This document shows positions 61,772 through 64,000 of a stretch of DNA of 64,000 nt, piece by piece; the stretch's first letter is position 1, and the number at the start of each line of letters is the position of its first letter. Position numbers and translations under genes: made by a program. The stretch spans positions 248,001 through 312,000 of the forward strand of contig NZ_NSDM01000010.1 of assembly GCF_030852425.1 (NCBI RefSeq), read 5' to 3'. The notes beneath the pieces were generated by a model that saw only the letters and a program-made list of their open reading frames with translations, did no database searches and was not told where the DNA came from. The DNA comes from Saccharothrix longispora (GTDB lineage: Bacteria > Actinomycetota > Actinomycetes > Mycobacteriales > Pseudonocardiaceae).

Positions 61772-61859
61772 CGCCGCAGGATAGGGACCACCGCGTCCGC
61801 GCCGCACGCCCTTTCGCGCGGGAGCACCCGTGGCGCGAGGGTCGCCCGGCGTGCCGCCG

Positions 61860-62573
61860 TCACGCGGTGGGGAGGACCGCCGTCCCGTCGGCCGCGCCGG
61901 GCGAGCCGACCAGGGGGCCGATCAGGGCGACCGGGCGGGTGCAGCGGTCGAGCAGCAGGCGGCTCGTGGGGCTCCCCGTGGCCGAGGTGCGGCCCACGAC
62001 GAGCAGCGAGGCCGACCCGGCGTGGCGGGCGAGGCCGGTGACCGGGTGCGACCTGGCCACCCTGGTGTCGACCGGCACGTCGGGGTGGCGTCGGGCGCAC
62101 CGGTCGACCAGGCCCGCGGCGGCCCGTGCCCTCGGGGTGGCGGTGGCGGGCTCGCGGGTGCAGCACACCGCGCGCAGACCGGCGCCCAGGACCCGGGCCA
62201 GGGCGAAACCGGACAGCAGCGTCGCCTCGGACGGCCCATCGCCCCTGACGCCGACCAGGACGGGCAGGTCGTCGCGCCACGTCCCGCCGGGCGGAACCGC
62301 GACGACCGGGCACCGCGCCGAGGCGGCCACGAGGAGGGCGAGCGCCCTGTCCTCGTCGGTCCGCGAGTTCACGACGACCACGTCCGCGACGCCGGAGCCC
62401 GTCACCGGGTCGCCGGAGCCCACCACGATGCCGAGGCCGCGCCGCCGCGCGTACGACTCCGCCCACGAGAGGGCGTCGAGGTCGTCGACCGACGTCCGGA
62501 GGAGGACGTGCGCGGCGCGGTCGGGCGGCGGTGCCGGGTCCACCGCGGCGGCGCGCGGAGCGATACCTGTCAC
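61860..62573 (-). CDS. universal stress protein (tandem UspA, first half degenerate)
   Basis: A 237-residue protein. The second Usp domain (about 100-237) has LPVLVGVRGDGPSEATLLSG, FALARVLGAGLRAVCC and a modified ATP loop VVGRTSATGSPTSRLLLDRC. The first half is shortened and lacks a clear ATP loop. GTG start at 62573. Confidence 0.78.
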   Translation of the reverse strand: MTGIAPRAAAVDPAPPPDRAAHVLLRTSVDDLDALSWAESYARRRGLGIVVGSGDPVTGSGVADVVVVNSRTDEDRALALLVAASARCPVVAVPPGGTWRDDLPVLVGVRGDGPSEATLLSGFALARVLGAGLRAVCCTREPATATPRARAAAGLVDRCARRHPDVPVDTRVARSHPVTGLARHAGSASLLVVGRTSATGSPTSRLLLDRCTRPVALIGPLVGSPGAADGTAVLPTA

Positions 62574-62878
62574 GGGTCGTTACATCGCCGCGGGCCGCCA
62601 GTGGTTAGCCGCCGCGGCCGATCACACCCGTTCGGGTGAGTGCCGTGGTGGGGCGGTTCCCCGTGGCGACCGCGGCGCGTCGATCGACGCGCCTCCGTCC
62701 GCCGAGGTCGCGGGCGGACGGCTTCGTGGTTCCGACACCACCTCGAAGTCGATCTCTGTAGGGTGTCGTGGATCGACGCCACGCCACACCGCGGTGGGAG
62801 GTCACGATCCACGGTGAACACAACGATTCGGGACTGCGTAGCCGTTCGTGTGCGGAGAGTGTTGTGACGGAAGTAATT
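62574..62878. other. intergenic region between usp and furA
   Basis: About 300 bases without a gene. Contains a small hairpin (CACCCGTTCGGGTG near 62627) and, at the right, an AT-richer block leading into the furA promoter. Confidence 0.4.
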
Positions 62879-62908
62879 TTGATTTGTTCCAGACAACAGT
62901 CTTAGGGT
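62879..62908 (+). promoter_or_regulatory. furA-katG promoter, likely leaderless
   Basis: TTGATT (62879-62884), a 17-18 base spacer and TTAGGG/TAGGGT (62902-62908) put the transcription start at or just before GTG 62915, with no ribosome site. The spacer contains TTGTTCCAGACAACAG, a region where FurA autoregulators commonly bind. Confidence 0.6.
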
Positions 62909-62914
62909 TCTCGC

Positions 62915-64000
<1,086 letters not shown>

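Noticed and set aside
59743-62466. A 907-residue minus-strand frame spanning the SulP relic and the acetyltransferase
   Set aside because: Shadow frame; the only meaningful parts belong to the response regulator relic in the same frame.

Overview
The window is GC-rich throughout, with GTG and TTG starts, dense ATGA/GTGA/TGATG gene overlaps and actinobacterial protein families (SARP, MmyB-type XRE, SPW, DUF3040, DksA-like, MerR, ClpP paralogues, FurA-KatG). This points to a filamentous actinomycete, probably Pseudonocardiaceae (Saccharothrix/Actinosynnema/Lentzea-like); the genus is inference only. I see no rRNA, tRNA, CRISPR array or intact transposon.

Layout. 1-12.5 kb: accessory region with secondary-metabolism character: methyltransferase end, AhpD-like protein, SARP activator, GMC oxidoreductase with DUF5987 partner, AraC regulator, DUF1702 protein, a thioesterase stub resembling enediyne thioesterases, an overlapping flavin reductase and a TIGR03084 protein. 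The set looks like the edge or remains of an enediyne-type locus; no PKS is inside the window. A carotenoid oxygenase and a divergent TetR follow, with a readable promoter/operator. 12.6-21.8 kb: acyl-CoA carboxylase beta subunit, an orphan membrane protein with a MerR regulator, a fatty-acid desaturase, a clearly dead pectate lyase, TetR/SRPBCC genes and a small regulatory operon. 21.9-24.1 kb: response regulator, sensor kinase and short lipoprotein. 24.2-25.5 kb: wreck of a molybdopterin oxidoreductase operon. 25.7-28.5 kb: secreted protein, two ClpP paralogues (one without the catalytic serine) and a PopR-like regulator ending in Ala-Ala. 28.7-36.5 kb: large secreted hydrolase with a TTA codon, SDR/XRE pair, secreted TNT-domain protein, DksA-like protein, DUF3040 protein, TerC.

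36.6-42.3 kb: complete seven-gene Mrp Na+/H+ antiporter operon, divergent from an APC permease. 43.9-48.6 kb: AhpD-like protein, NADP-type glutamate dehydrogenase, monooxygenase, SGNH esterase with cellulose-binding module. 48.7-51.1 kb: partner-switching set (broken STAS, SpoIIE-type phosphatase, RsbW-like kinase). 51.2-57 kb: HD-domain relic, FtsX/LolCDE-type ABC exporter and divergent NarL-type two-component system. 57-59.3 kb: arsenic locus (ArsC, ArsR-phosphatase fusion, Acr3). 59.3-61 kb: a deletion scar joining two genes that both lost their 5' ends. 61-64 kb: AAC(3)-type acetyltransferase, universal stress protein, FurA and the start of katG.

The most striking general feature is the density of decaying genes (about ten relics in 64 kb) beside intact stress, efflux and signalling modules.
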